Source of the DNA: Parasponia andersonii | Taxonomy: Eukaryota > Streptophyta > Magnoliopsida > Rosales > Cannabaceae | NCBI GenBank assembly: GCA_002914805.1 | Contig: JXTB01000105.1 | Span: 563,811 to 627,810, forward strand | DNA length: 64,000 nt | Direction: 5' to 3' | Shown here: piece after piece, positions 22,950 through 35,568 of the stretch | How positions within the stretch are numbered: position 1 is the stretch's first letter | Layout of the letters: each line of letters begins with the position of its first letter | Notes under the pieces: generated by a model | What the model saw: the letters and a program-made list of their open reading frames with translations, nothing else | Databases searched by the model: none | Told to the model about the DNA's origin: nothing | Made by a program: the position numbers and the translations under genes

Positions 22950-24649
22950 TGTTGGGAATATGCCCTAGAAAGCAGTTTCTTTGTTTGGCATTTTAAACAA
23001 TATTTTTTGGATTTAAGTGTTATCTATTTGTTATTAATAAATTCCATATTATGTCCCAATAATATACATATGATGTTTATGTTTTCTATTATACAAACGT
23101 CTAAAAGTTTCCATGACTAATAATGAGTAATAAATAATTATTCATGTGAAGTGTTTACATGTGCGAGACTAAATTATTTATTTCATTATGTCTAAATTAA
23201 AAGTTCACGTTCTGTAAATAAAGATGGAATACTTTATTTTGCCAAAGAATGTAGTGTTGTTTATTTCAACAGGATTGATGAAGTCTCCAATTATCGAGGT
23301 GTCTGACTTCGGATAGAAACACTAGTGCATTATAAGAAAGTTATAAGTGCATTCAACTAGACCAAGTGAAAATAGAATTTGAGGTTAAGTGCCGTAACTT
23401 AATATTCTATCTTTCACTAATCTAGCACTATTGCAAGATTATCTTAATCCTAGTGATTGTCGGACTTGCTTTCATGAGTTTTATCTTTTTGACTTACTAA
23501 AGGACTAGTTCCAATTATATGATTCGAACTCCGGTATATTGGAAGATAAGATTTGTGAATTGACGAGAACGCCTTTCATGATTTGGACACCATGCATATA
23601 ATATCACTTTGAGTTTTTTCAAGGACTTGGACAATAAAAAACTAAGCGCCAGGTATTTACTTTACGAATTTGACTGTATTTGTATGGGCAGTTACAAACA
23701 CCGAAGTCAATTACTATCCATTAGATGAAAAATGGCAACTCAAAGATAAATATGTACTAGAGGGGCAATACGGTAATTTCACCTCACTAGTACGGCATTG
23801 CATCGGGGGTATATTTGCAGGTATAGTATATGCTAAATGGATTAAGTTAATTAAAGTGTTAATTAGCTTCACAGAAAATATATGACATTTAGTCTAAGAG
23901 TGTAATATTGGGCCTATAGTGGAGTGCCCCAATATTAATGGACATGGCCTAGTCATAATTAAGAGTTAATTATGATTATGGGTAGTTGGCTCATTGGAAC
24001 TTAGACTATCTAGATCCATAAGGTCCTATGTTTAGCTCACATATAGCTCAATAACTAATTGAATGGTCAGTTGAGCCCAATAAGCCCATTAGGGCTTATA
24101 TCTCTTTAAATACTTAAGAGAAAAGTTCTCCTAAGTCACTCTAAGTATTCTACACGCCACTCATGTACAATAACTGTGCATTTTCGTGTGACAGAGAGAA
24201 AAAGAGAGAGTGAGAGAGACAAGCCACTACGGGAGAAGTCCCGTGTTTGTTTATGGCCACTACGGGAGAAGTCCCGTGTTTGTTTATGGGCGCTAAGGGA
24301 GAGATACCCATGGTCGTAGACGTGCACTCAAGGAGAAGGAAGATCGTCTTCCGGATCGTTCACTCATCTTTCGTTGGGAATCAAGAAGGTGCCCATATAC
24401 TGGATCATTCAACAGGCTCTAGAGAATAGATGGGAAGACTCAATGGTTGTGAAGCGCTTCCAGGTTTTATCTAAATAAAGATCCATGAATTGATTTATAT
24501 TAGATCAACGGTCCTACGTTTTTGTTTTGTAAAGTTTCTAGAAAATTTTAAAATACCTATTCCACAGCGTTCTTAATTTGTTTACAAAACTGCGAAAATC
24601 GTTTTCGGTAAAATCGTTTTTCAAAATTTATTTTTCGGAATTTCCAGCA
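22950..24649 (+). repeat. 3' LTR of copia A (1700 bp)
   Basis: It is preceded by CAAGTGGGAGA, a typical copia polypurine tract, and followed by the GACTT duplication. It is 34 bp longer than the 5' LTR, mostly because of a perfect 33-bp tandem duplication at 24223-24288. The 71-codon frame at 23670-23885 is identical to that in the 5' LTR. Confidence 0.92.
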
Positions 24650-24654
24650 GACTT

Positions 24655-24967
24655 ATGTTTAAGTCTTGTTAAATAATTAGATATTGCTAGCATTCAAATT
24701 AAGTGTGTTACCTTGAAAATGTCTGTAAACTATATATATCATACTAGCTTGATGTTGAGGTATGAATGATGATGCTCAATTTATATTTGAAATTTGTTTT
24801 TCTTTATAATTTTTCAGAATGTGTTTATTGGTAACTATGAACTGTAGGATAGATCCACTGGTTGGAATTCACAATATTAAAAAAAATTAAAATTAAAAAA
24901 TTAAAAAGAATTTCCAATTTTAGTTAAATTCCCCTTCTGCCACTACTCCGGGGTTTAGGTCGTGACA
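24655..24967 (+). mobile_element. Ty3/gypsy element A, right end of 5' LTR
   Basis: The gypsy LTR resumes after the copia target duplication and ends GGTCGTGACA at 24967. The solo LTR at 31263 begins with the reverse complement, TGTCACGACC. Confidence 0.8.
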
Positions 24968-24975
24968 GAAAATTG

Positions 24976-24987
24976 TGGTATTAGAGC
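24976..24987 (+). other. Gypsy A primer-binding site
   Basis: TGGTATTAGAGC, eight bases past the LTR, is the tRNA-iMet complement with one C-to-T change. Confidence 0.85.
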
Positions 24988-25102
24988 TTTGAGTTTTAAA
25001 TACCTCGAACATAGTACCATTAAACTAGATTGAAATTATTTTTATGACAAAATACATCATTACCTCACTGATAGTTTGGTATATCATTTCAGACTTTCAA
25101 AG

Positions 25103-28100
25103 ATGCCTCCTAGGAGAGCTCTGAAGCACCAACCTGGTGCCGAGCCCCCTTCAACTCCATAAGACTTCAACCAATTTTTCGAAGTAATGCGTCATGCTTT
25201 TTTTGAGATGCAAGGTTCTAACCTTTAGCCTCAACCTCAACCACAGCAAGATCATCAACCCGATCAAGCTGACCATCTTTAGAAGTTTATGCATCTTCAG
25301 CCTAGACAGTATAATGGAACCCCATACCCACTAGTTGCCAACGCATGGTTGTGTGAGATGACACGACACTTTTGGACCCTGTGTACTCCTAGAGAGTTCT
25401 AGGTTGTGTTTGCTATCTCTCGCTTGGCAGGAAATGCTATCCTTTAGTGGGAGACAATTGAGATTATGCAAAATGTAGAAGATGTAACTTGGGAAGAATT
25501 TGAGAGACTCTTCAAAGCACATTATACAAATGATGATCAACAAGCTAAAGTGGTTGGTCATTTTGAGAGACTTACTCAGGGTAATAGAACAGTAAACCAA
25601 TACATGATGGAGTTCACAGAATTGGCAAGCCTTGCCCTTAGTCCAGCGGTGAGTGACACTTACCGAATCGTGAAGTTCAAGAATGGTCTGAATCGAAACA
25701 TCCACAGCCGTATTGCTATTCACTCATTTGCCACTCTTTCTGAAGTAGTGTTAGCTGCCCAACGAGTTGAAGCCGTAGAAAATAAGTAGGGTGCAAGAAG
25801 GAATAAAAGTAACGAGAGGAAAGTGAACAAAAGGAACCAAGGACAGTGGTCTGCTCAAGGCTCACCTAACAGCGGAAGCTGTACTAGCAGTGGTTCAGTA
25901 GGTAATAAGAGGTTCAGCCCTTATACGTGTTACCACTGTGGTCAACAGGGCCATAAGAAGAATGAGTGCCCAAAACGTCTGCAAAAATCCCCTCTTTCTC
26001 AGAGAGGACTACTTGGAAGTTATTCTGGTCCAGCACCTTCCCAGAACACTCAAGTTAGGTCACAGCAATCTCAGAGTGTTTCCCAGACTTTTTCCTCTCT
26101 ACTACCTTACCAGTACTAGTACCGCCCCCGGGGTTATACTCAGAATTTCCAGACTCCTCAAGCTTCAGGAAGTCAAGGAGGGCATAGATATGGTAGCAGT
26201 GGTCCGGGATCTAGCAGCAGTCATCCTAGACAAGGAAGAGGTAATAAGGGAAAGGGAAAAGTCACTAGCTAAGCTTATGTAATTTCTGGAACTGATGATA
26301 CCAATGAACATACTGACCGAGGTGTTGTTGACGGTATGGTTCTTATTTCATATTCTTGGGTACATGTTTTGTTTGACACTGGTGCATTTCATTCATTCAT
26401 ATCCTTGTTGTTTGTTCAACTTTTGGGGTTAGAATTTTCTGAGTTAGATTATGCCTTGACTTTAGGAACACCTTTGGATGGTGTAACTGATATATCTAGT
26501 GTGTGTAAATCTTTTTGTGTGGTGATTGATAGTAAAGAATTACTTACTAATTTAATTGTATTGCCAATGAAACAATACGATGTAATACTCGGTATGGATT
26601 GGTTATCCAAGTATCGAGCTATTATCGATTGTTATGATAAACGAATGACCTTTTTTCTGGATGATGAGCGACCCATAATATATCAAGCCCGAATGAATTC
26701 TTTGAAACCAAGTCCTATTCTAAAAGCTTGTTTGGGTGGTAGGAAGAAACTTGAGTGTTATGGGAACTTATTTGCCATTGATGGTGAGATGAGAACTAAT
26801 GATCAGGACCTATGGATTCTGGTGGTGAGTGAATATCCAGAGGATTTACCAGGGCTACCACCAGATAGGGAGATCGAGTTCTGTATTGACCTTGTTCCTA
26901 GAGCTCAACCAGTTTCTATTCTAGCCTACCACATGGCTCCTGCAAAGATGAACGAATTGAGGGAACAATTGGATGATTTGATATCCAAGGATTTCATTCG
27001 AAGTAGCACTTCTCCTTAGGGTACTCCTGTTCTGTTTGCTAAGAAAGCTGACGGTACCTTAAGGCTATATATAGACTACAGGAAATTAAACCAACTGACG
27101 ATAAAGAACAAGTATCCTTTGCCAAGGATTGACGAGCTATTTGATTAACTTGGTGGATCAAGATTTTTCTCTAAGATTGACTTGAGGTCAGGTTATCACC
27201 AACTGAAGATAAGAGATGAAGATATACCGAAAACAACATTCAGAACTCACTATGGTCACTTTGAGTTTCTGGTAATGTTTTTTGGTTTAACGAATACGTC
27301 TACAGCTTTTATGGATATCATAAATCAGATTTTCAGGCCATACTTGGATCGTTTTGTAGTTGTTTTTATTGATGATATCCTGGTGTATTCCAAGACTCAG
27401 GAAGATCATGCCGAACATCTGAAGATAGTGCTTATAGTTTTGAGAAGTCAATTATTATATGCCAAAAGATCAAAATATAACTTCTGGATATCAGAAGTAA
27501 AATTCTTAGGGCATGTAATTTCTTAAGAAGGTATCTCAGTCGATCCTATTAAGGTAGAAGCTATTCTAAAGTAGGAAAGACCAAAGAATGTGACAGAGAT
27601 ACGAAGTTTCCTCGGTTTAGCAGGCTATTACCGTCATTTTGTTTAGAATTTCTCAAGGGTTACGTTACCATTGACAAGGTTGACTAGGAAGGATGTCAAG
27701 TTCATTTGGGATACTGATTGTGAAGAACCTTTTAGGAAATTGAAGTACAGTTTGACAATTGCACCTGTTCTTATAGTTCTTGAGAGTAATGAACCTTATG
27801 TGGTGTATACCGATGTTTCTATGATGGGATTGGGATGTGTTCTAATGTAAAATGGTCGAGTTGTAGCTTATGCTTCTCATCAGTTGAAGCCACATGAGGG
27901 GAATTATCCTACCTATGACCTGAAGCTTGTAGCAATAATTTTTGTACTCAGAATATGGAGGTATTATCTATATGGTATGAAATTTGAAATACTCTCTGAC
28001 CATAAGAGTTTGAAATATCTCTTCACCCAACGGGATCTGAATCTGAGGCAAAAAAAATGGATTGAGTATATGGAAGATTATGACTTCGAACTACAATACC

Positions 28101-29460
28101 ATCTCGGCAAAGCCAATGTTGTAGCTGATGCCTTGAGTAGAAAACCACTTAGCTCCTTAGCGGCACTTATATTTCAAGATTGGAAAAACTCATTGGTAAT
28201 TAGTGATTATAACTTGCAGTACTTCGAGTCTGAAAACACTGCTTATCTCAATAATATTATTGCTATACCTGCGCTTCTCCAAACTGTGCAACAAAGTCAA
28301 TGGCAAGACCAAGAGTAGAAAATGATCTGGAATCAACTTGAAAATGGTGAACAATTAGAAGGTTGGAGTACAAATAGAGAAGGATTTGTGTTTTTCAAAG
28401 GAAAGCTAGCGGTAGTTAATGATCCTTATCTTAGAGAGACCATTCTCACTGAAGCTCATAAGTCTAAGTTTGCAGTACATCCTGGTAGCACAAAGATGTA
28501 TTATGACTTGAAAAGACAGTATTGGTGGAAATATATGAAACATGACGTAGCTACTTTTGTGGCTAAGTGCATGACATGTCAGTAAGTTAAAGCTGAACAC
28601 GAGAGACCAGCTGGACTACTACAGCCTTTACCCATACCAGAGTGGAAATGGGATAAAATCACCATGGACTTTGTAATAGGTTTGCCTATGACCCGAAGAA
28701 AGAACAATGCAGTTTGGGTGATTGTTGATCGTATGACAAAACTGCTCATTTCATACGATTAAATCTGATTTTTCACTCAACAAGCTTAGTCGCCTCTACA
28801 TTGACAATATTATTCGATTTCATGGAGTACTATCAAGCATAGTTTCGGACAGAAACCCAAGATTTACTTCTAAGTTCTGGAGAGCTTTGCAGAGAGCTTT
28901 GGGAACGAAACTAAATCTCAGTACTACTCACCATCCTCAGACAGATGGTCAATCTGAGAGGACTATTCAGATTCTAGAAGACATGCTTCGCTCTTGTGTA
29001 TTGGATTTTGGTGGAAGTTAGGATGATCACCTATCATTGGTGGAGTTTTCTTACAATAACAGCTACCAAACAAGTCTTGGCATAGCTCCATATGAGGTAT
29101 TATATAGGAGACCATGTAAATTACCCTTGTGTTGGGCTCATGCTGAGGAGCGTGTCATTCTTGGGCCAGAACTGATACAAGAGACTACTGAGAAAATTAA
29201 CAAGACTCGACAAAGACTTAAAGTCATGCAGAGTCGACAAAAAAGCTATGCGAACCCAAAGAAACGCGAAGTAGAGTTCGAAGTTGGTGATCAAGTATTC
29301 TTGAAAGTAATGCCAAGGCGTGAGATCACTAGATTTGGGCTTAAAGGTAAGTTAGCTCCAAGATATATTGGACCATTTGAGATTACTTCTAGAATTGGGC
29401 CCGTAGCGTATCGCTTAGAATTGCCACCGTAATTGGGCAGAGTGCACAATGTTTTTCATG
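25103..29460 (+). pseudogene. Ty3/gypsy (chromovirus-like) gag-pol, broken by stop codons
   Basis: One frame runs from ATG 25103 (MPPRRALKHQ) to about 28740. Gag: retrotransposon gag core at 25466-25780 and the CCHC knuckle CYHCGQQGHKKNEC (25928-25969). Protease: DTGAFHSF (26375). RT: from 26800, FIDDILVYS at 27365. RNase H: from about 27800. Integrase: HHCC zinc finger at 28450-28582, catalytic core from 28650, GPF module near 29360. Sixteen in-frame stops, all TAG or TAA, interrupt it. Two small shifts between 28741 and 28800 move the rest to another frame, which has two more stops (29019, 29430). The end is abrupt at 29461: the C-terminal domain after HNVFHVS and the 3' LTR are missing, replaced by acyltransferase sequence. 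Confidence 0.9.
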
Positions 29461-29633
29461 TCTCTCATTAGCTTTTATGCAGTGTATGAGACTGCAGGAG
29501 AGAAAGGTGTTGTGATGCCAATATGCTTGCCTACGGTGTTGGCCATGGAGAGTTTCAACGAGAGCCGAAGAAAATCACTCAAGTGCCTAATGTATATGAT
29601 ATTAAGGATCTTATGATTATGTCCTCAATCTAA
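29461..29633 (+). pseudogene. 3' end of the destroyed BAHD acyltransferase copy
   Basis: Codons from TCT 29461 to TAA 29631 match residues 409-458 of the intact enzyme at 38461-38613: LISFYAVYETAGEKGVVMPI and CLPTVLAM are nearly the same. One base lost near 29550 shifts the frame, after which F-Q-x-E-x-K-x-x-T-Q-x-P and the ending SS(x) match again. Similarity goes on into the 3' UTR (ATCTGAG, TTGCTT). It is joined directly to gypsy integrase at a short microhomology around CTCATTAGC. The promoter of the same gene is at 13800-13926. Confidence 0.88.
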
Positions 29634-31262
29634 TCTGAGATTGTTGCTTTACGTAATTTAAATGTTGCGTATGATCGTTATGATAATTTTATTCAACATG
29701 CTTCAAAATTTGTCTAAGTCAATCGAAATATGCTGTAGTCCACTCAATAATTGTATGGGTCAATCCTATTTTTTGGCCTCTTAACTATTATTTGAATTTC
29801 ATTTTGGCCCATAAACTTCAAAATGTCTCAATTTTACCACCCCAATTCCTTTTCTTAAATCTCATTTAACCCTTACCGTCACTCTTCCATTATAAATATA
29901 TATATATAATTAAAAAAAAAATAAAAAAGGTCTGATGTTTGCCCCAAAATTTATTACAAATCTCATTTTAGCCCCAAAACTTAGTTTAAAATATTTTTAT
30001 CCTTACACTCGGTCCATATCAAAGTGACTCATATAAGTAGTGACTCATATAGGTGCTGCGTATATGAATTGTACAAATCTCATTTAAACCCTTAATTGGC
30101 TATGAGGGTTTCGTAACAAAAACCTAGTTGAGTTGATGGAAGGATTCTTTTTTCACGAGTTTGGTGTTTCATTGAAAAAAACAAAAACAAAAAACGTGAA
30201 TCATTCTTTTCAAATTGAACTCGTGTGAGTGTGGGGATTGATCTTCGTTCTATGATCACCTCAAATATATACATCATGGAAATCCTAGTCAAGTGGGGTC
30301 GAATTAGGTCAATATGTAATACTTGTGGTGCTACTTTATTTGCCCTAAAACCATCAATGCGCTGGGACACAAACGTTTATTTCACTCCATGAAAATTTCA
30401 TTTGAAGAAAAAAAAATTTGGCCCGTTCTTTGTTTCTTTTTCTTTTGTTTTTTTAACGCAAATGTTATCCTTTCAATCATATCAATATTATTATTGTTAA
30501 GAGATGCTATATTTTCATAATAAAGGTATTATTCAGATATCACTTTATGCACAATGTTATTTAAATATGGCCAATTTAGTTGTCTAATATGTATCAATAT
30601 TATAGATTACAGAAGACATGAATATAAGCATTATAAATAATTAAATTGAGTTCATAACAATATAAATAAAGTTTGACACTTTATTGATATTATTGCGGAC
30701 TATGGAAAAGTTCGAATTGTATTGATCAACTAAAATAAACTCGTATATTATAAACAGGATCACAAGTGAAATTTGTTTGACAAATGTCAAAAGAAAAAAA
30801 AATTATGGGCAATGATAATTTTTACTCTAAATCTTGAGTTCACTAAATGCTCGTATATTCTCAAATATCACTTTATTTAAAATACAAATGAGTGTGGTAA
30901 ACTGAGTCAATATTTTGTACTATTGGTAAAACCTATTTCTTATAATATATAGTTATAATTGATAATATAGACCTCAGTAAAATAAAGTCTCAAATTTAAC
31001 ATTCGAGGCTCCGATGGTAATGAATATATCATACTACTATAGGATCTATTGTGTGTGTATGACTACATTTCGGTTTGTACAAATACAATCATTATGTTGT
31101 TTAATTTTCTTAAAACATAAAGTAACTATTTATGAAAAACCAGAGCACAATTCAAGAAATAACAATTCTACATGGCTATTTTGGATACTTTTTCATAGTA
31201 CATATGTCATAAGATCATACATATAAATACCATATTACATTGGATTTACAAGTAGTACTATA
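29634..31262. other. Intergenic DNA with a short dispersed repeat
   Basis: Bases about 29760-30010 contain ATTTTGGCCCATAAACTT and CTCATTTTAGCCCCAAAACT, phrases common in plant MITE-type repeats. Minus frame 30092-30370 and plus frame 30323-30520 show no known domain. The rest is AT-rich. Confidence 0.5.
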
Positions 31263-33411
31263 TGTCACGACCGGAAAATTAAATTTATAACTTTAAATGA
31301 TTTTAAATGTAAATATAAGTAAATAGTGAGTTTGCAAAATTTAGGACAAACTAAGTACTTGTATTTTAATATTTGAGTCCTCAAATCATTATAAATTCCA
31401 TGCCAAAGAATTCTCTCATTAGTTTAATTCATTTAAAGAAAACACCTGTTGAAGTTTAAGAAAAATCTGGTTGATTCATTTAGAATCTTAGTTGATAAAT
31501 CATTAATTTCGTTAAAATAAATTTCATGAATTTCAGATTTTGTATGTCAAAAAATAGTTTACAAAAATTAATCATGATTCTAAGCACTTAAAAATTTAGA
31601 AAATCATTAAGTTCTTAAAGAACTTCTAGTCTCTAATTACACAATATATCTTCAAATAATAGTAAATCGTCTTTATATAAGGACTTGGCAAATACATGGA
31701 ATTTGACTAATTAATTAGATAAGGAAAAGGGATGGAACAAGATATATACACAGGAGGACCACAAGTATTTACCAAGAAACTTGCCTAACTGAAGACAATC
31801 TATCATGATGAAATAAATACTTGAAAGGGAGAAAAAAGGAGGATGAGCCTGAGAACTTAGTAGAAATTCTTAATTAACTTTTTGAAAACTATTTTCTTTA
31901 TTAAATCACTGCACGTTTGGTTATGCTGAAAAATATTTATAAAATCATATGAATAACCCAAGTCCAAAAGATCCATATATAAAAGCATAATAAGCGAATC
32001 ATTGGAACCTGCACATATCATAAACTAGCTCAAGTACTTTGAGCTCACATTCTCTCATCATGACTCAGAATAACCCACACTAATGTGAACTAAATACTTT
32101 GGATTCAACACTATATATGACCATGTGTGTAGGACCTCTACGTGGGTCTACAGACTTTGCACCATTGGTAAGGTTGTGTGATCTCTTAATTAAGGAGTCC
32201 CAAATATATTTATAGACTTTGTACTATTGGTAGGGCCCATCCAGTAAATAAGTGAATCGTGATGCCCAAAATACTCTCGTATATAATCCTATGGTATACA
32301 CAATATGAGCTACACTTTAACAACTATGCAACACTTGACAAAGCCTAAAACATGCTCTAAAAAATACTTTCGCTTTAAGACAATCCTAAAATTTAAATAT
32401 GCATAAGAATCTTCCATAAGAATTCCAAAATAGTTTACAAATATCTCAAATGTACTAGATAGTTCATAACATCATCTAAAGCAATAAAGTTTATATTTTC
32501 TAAGATATGCCGACATAACTAAATTTTATACAAAATAGTGTAAAATCAAGGTCATTGAATCTCCTACCTCATCTTGATAGTTGTACGAGAATATCGAGGG
32601 CTCGTGGAAACATTAGACAATCGTTAGGAGTGTTGGGGAGCAATTTTGAACCTCAGTCGCTCACATTAAAGGGTTAGCGTTCCAATAGAACTTGCATTTC
32701 TAATGCCCAAAATAGCTAGGATAGCAATATAGGTCACTCAATTCAATATCAGACAAAATCTGATCTCGATTTCCACACCTGCTATAAGGTATTGTCAATA
32801 TATATATTATTCTTCATATTTTTACGAGTACATTCTAAATATGACAATTATTCAATGATCCAACAATAGGATTAAAACTTGATTATATAGAACTTAACAT
32901 TCAAAACAACTTAATATGCCTTAAGTCTTAGGATGATTGGAATTGTCGTTAGTGACAATTTGAATCCGGTGGCCTCCTCCTCAGTCGCTGGCAATCTAGA
33001 GTTCCCACAGCGTCATCACTCTAGCAATTAGGGTTTCCAAGGGTGGCAATTCGATCTTGATGGGTGGCAGAGCTCAAAGATGGTTGTAGATAGTGATTCG
33101 ATTTTGCAATGGCCATAGGGGTGCTTGGCTGGGTTCTATTGAGCTAAGAAAGTGAGGAGAAGGGAGAAAAGAGAGAGATGCGTGATCCTGTGTCACACAT
33201 TAAATAGGCACCAGACTTATACTTTAGTCTTTTGTTCATGAATCTTTTCAAATAAGTGTATCGATATTTCGAAATAGCCCTGGTTTGCAACAAATTCTTT
33301 CATTTATGCCTAAATTTGAATTCAACAAATTACAAGTATTTAATTCGAAAAATGGTTAAATTGCCCTTACGTCCTATATATAATATGGGTTTCCACACTT
33401 TTTTATTGTCA
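31263..33411 (-). mobile_element. Solo LTR of the gypsy A family, minus orientation
   Basis: It begins TGTCACGACC, the reverse complement of the gypsy LTR end GGTCGTGACA. Its first 150 bases, reversed, align with 53260-53390 of the other solo LTR (GATTTGAGGACT, CTAAATTTTGCAAA). Reversed 32560-32650 gives GATGAGGTAGGAGATTCAAT, matching the GAGGTAGGGGATTTAAT of gypsy A near 15020. No internal region is attached. Flanks CTATA (31258-31262) and CTGTA (33412-33416) could be a target duplication with one change. The left boundary on the minus strand is inferred. Confidence 0.75.
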
Positions 33412-34119
33412 CTGTATAGTCTGTTTGTATCAAATTTTTCTAATTATATCTTATTCGGTAGGTGTATTAATAATTCTATAAAAATAGAGTTATGTGTGCT
33501 CTTTTTATTTGTAAAAATATGTGTTTTTCCTTTATTTTTAGTAAGGATATTAAATTAATTTTGATTTTTTAAGTGTCTAAATTTAAGATTATATAATATC
33601 TAAATACGTTTTCCTTTCTTTTTTTTTTTATCTAATTTATTTTAGGATTTAAATTAATTTAAAGTTATTTTAATTTGTTTTTAGAAAAAGAAAAGAAACA
33701 AAATTGGAGAAAGGAGTAATAGGTATGTGAAGAAAATGGGAGCAAGGCGTGTTTTCAATATTCGGATCGCGATGATATGGTTGGCACGTACATCTGACGC
33801 GGTATAACAGGCGAGTGGAATTAGAGGTCATAGGCAGGGCCAACGCGGAATCAGCTGCTAGAACTCTTTCCCATCGTGTGTGGTCAAGTAGGCACAAGAC
33901 ACTCGTGCATCTGGTTCTCTATAAAGTCTTAAGTCGCCACATCAGCGAGTTGAACTCCATTTTCACATCAGCCAATCAGAGTTGTGTTTAGTACGAGCTT
34001 AAACGTTTGTGTCGCATGAAATTATATGCCTTTGCTTTGAATAAAAATTAAAAAAAGGGACAGAGAGAGACGGAAAGAAAAGAGAAGCAAAATAGGAATG
34101 TACCCAGGAGATAAGCACC

Positions 34120-35110
34120 TCAGTGCCACTTTAGAGCACCTTTGCACTACTTTGACGGTTCCAAGAGCACCAAACTGCAACTTTATTACAATTTTGCCCC
34201 TGATTTGAGAATTCTATAAATTTGGACTACTAGGGTTTTATTTTAGACGACTTTTGAACTTTAAACCGCTAGAGAGGGAGAGAGAGAGAGAGAGAGAGGA
34301 AGAGGACGGTAAAAGCCGAAGACAGGCATACTATGACTCAAATTTGCTCTCTTTATGTTTAGAATTATTATGTTTTCGTTTAGTTTAGCTATGTTCTAAA
34401 TTTTTTTTAGGCTATGATATAGTAAAATTATGATGTAAAATTTCTCTTAATTTTTAATTCAATTGATGTTTATTCATAAATGTTGAGTAATTTAGTTTAT
34501 GCTTCATTATTGTGAATGTCTAACTAACTTTTGCATAATTTAGAGATTAAATTTGAGACCAAGAGGTAATAATTAAATTTGTCATGCTCAAATTACCATG
34601 AGATTGTTATAGGGTAGAAATATTTATAAGTCTTATGCAGTACTTACAAATTTCTCGTTCTTTATAAGTCTCATGCAGTATTTACAAATTTCTCGTTCTT
34701 AATGATTTTAGATAAGTTAGAGTTTTGACAGATATGTGCGACCAAACATATTGAATTAAAATTGTCCATACTTGAGAAAGATTAATGATTATATTAGAGA
34801 AATTCGTTAGCAACATTAGGTATAAACATTGATTGAATGAATTAGAGAATTTGATTGATTAATCTATGTGAAATCAAAAATCCTCAGTGTTTAGCTACTT
34901 GATTGTCATCTCTAATTATTTAATTTTGCTTTAATTTTTATCTAGCTATTAGATTTATTTTTGTTTAATTTTTCTTTTGGAATATTTTCAAATAAAATTA
35001 GAATTAGACTAAATTTGGTACTAAATAAATAAAGTCCTCAGAGGAATACGATACTCACTCATTACTTTATTATTTATTAGTAATACATACACTTGTGTTC
35101 ATATTTTATA
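34120..35110 (+). mobile_element. Possible LTR/leader remnant
   Basis: CTATAAATTT near 34213, a purine tract, then sequence ending GAGGAATACGATACTCACTC and a Thr/Tyr-type AT stretch ending ATACACTTGTG. These resemble the leader region of some plant LTR elements. There are no coding domains and no matching second end, so this is weak. Confidence 0.25.
34623..34698 (+). repeat. 38-bp tandem duplication
   Basis: TTTATAAGTCTTATGCAGTA is repeated 38 bases later as TTTATAAGTCTCATGCAGTA, and both copies continue alike to TTCTCGTTC. Confidence 0.95.
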
Positions 35111-35508
35111 TAACATGTAAGCATATGGTTGCCCCGACACATAAGTATCCCTCTAATTATGGGATTAGGTATTAGGTCAAAAGCTTAGCACACATAATGC
35201 TAATATGATGGGTTCATGATGAGAGAATGTAAGTTCATGGATTTTTGGATGATTAGTTATATGGACTACCAATTTTGGAAAAAATATATGTATATGTTTG
35301 CGAAATTTATTTTTAGAGTAACTCATCAGAAAAATATTTTCATTACTAAAAGGTTTTCTAAATGCAACCATATTATTTTTTGGTAATGCTTGGAGCTTTG
35401 GACTGAGAGTTTGAATTATATTTATACCTTGGATTTGGCAGAAAGAGCACTATACATTGTATTAGTAGTACCTAGTACTTATGTATTAATTATGACGATG
35501 GATGAGCT

Positions 35509-35568
35509 TGAATTCAAATATAGTTTCTAATTATTTCTTGAATTCAAATATAGTTTCTAATTATTTCT
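35509..35568 (+). repeat. 30-bp perfect tandem duplication
   Basis: TTGAATTCAAATATAGTTTC plus ten more bases occurs twice in a row without change. Confidence 0.95.

Larger units (their letters stand above)
15916..24649 (+). mobile_element. Ty1/copia element A, nested in the gypsy LTR
   Basis: Complete outline: 5' LTR 15916-17581, primer-binding site 17584-17595, internal region with decayed pol, polypurine tract at about 22939-22948, 3' LTR 22950-24649. The 5-bp target duplication GACTT is at 15911-15915 and 24650-24654. LTRs start TGTTGGGAATATG; the 3' copy ends CAGCA and the 5' copy ends CAGTA by one transition. An assembly gap removes 824 bases of the interior. The two LTRs are very similar, so the insertion is fairly young, yet pol is badly broken. 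It may be a non-autonomous copy moved by another element's proteins. Confidence 0.9.

Noticed and set aside
25103..28740. Stop codons TAG/TAA read as Gln (an altered genetic code) in gypsy A
   Set aside because: Several stops stand where Trp is expected, neighbouring host genes use the standard code, and other decay (shifts after 28741) is present. Deamination explains it.
29037..29633. A domesticated integrase-acyltransferase fusion gene
   Set aside because: TAG and TAA stops at 29019 and 29430, different frames at the junction, and a shift in the acyltransferase tail exclude a fused protein.
30092..30370. 92-codon minus-strand protein
   Set aside because: No recognisable family and low-complexity Phe/Lys end; not supported.
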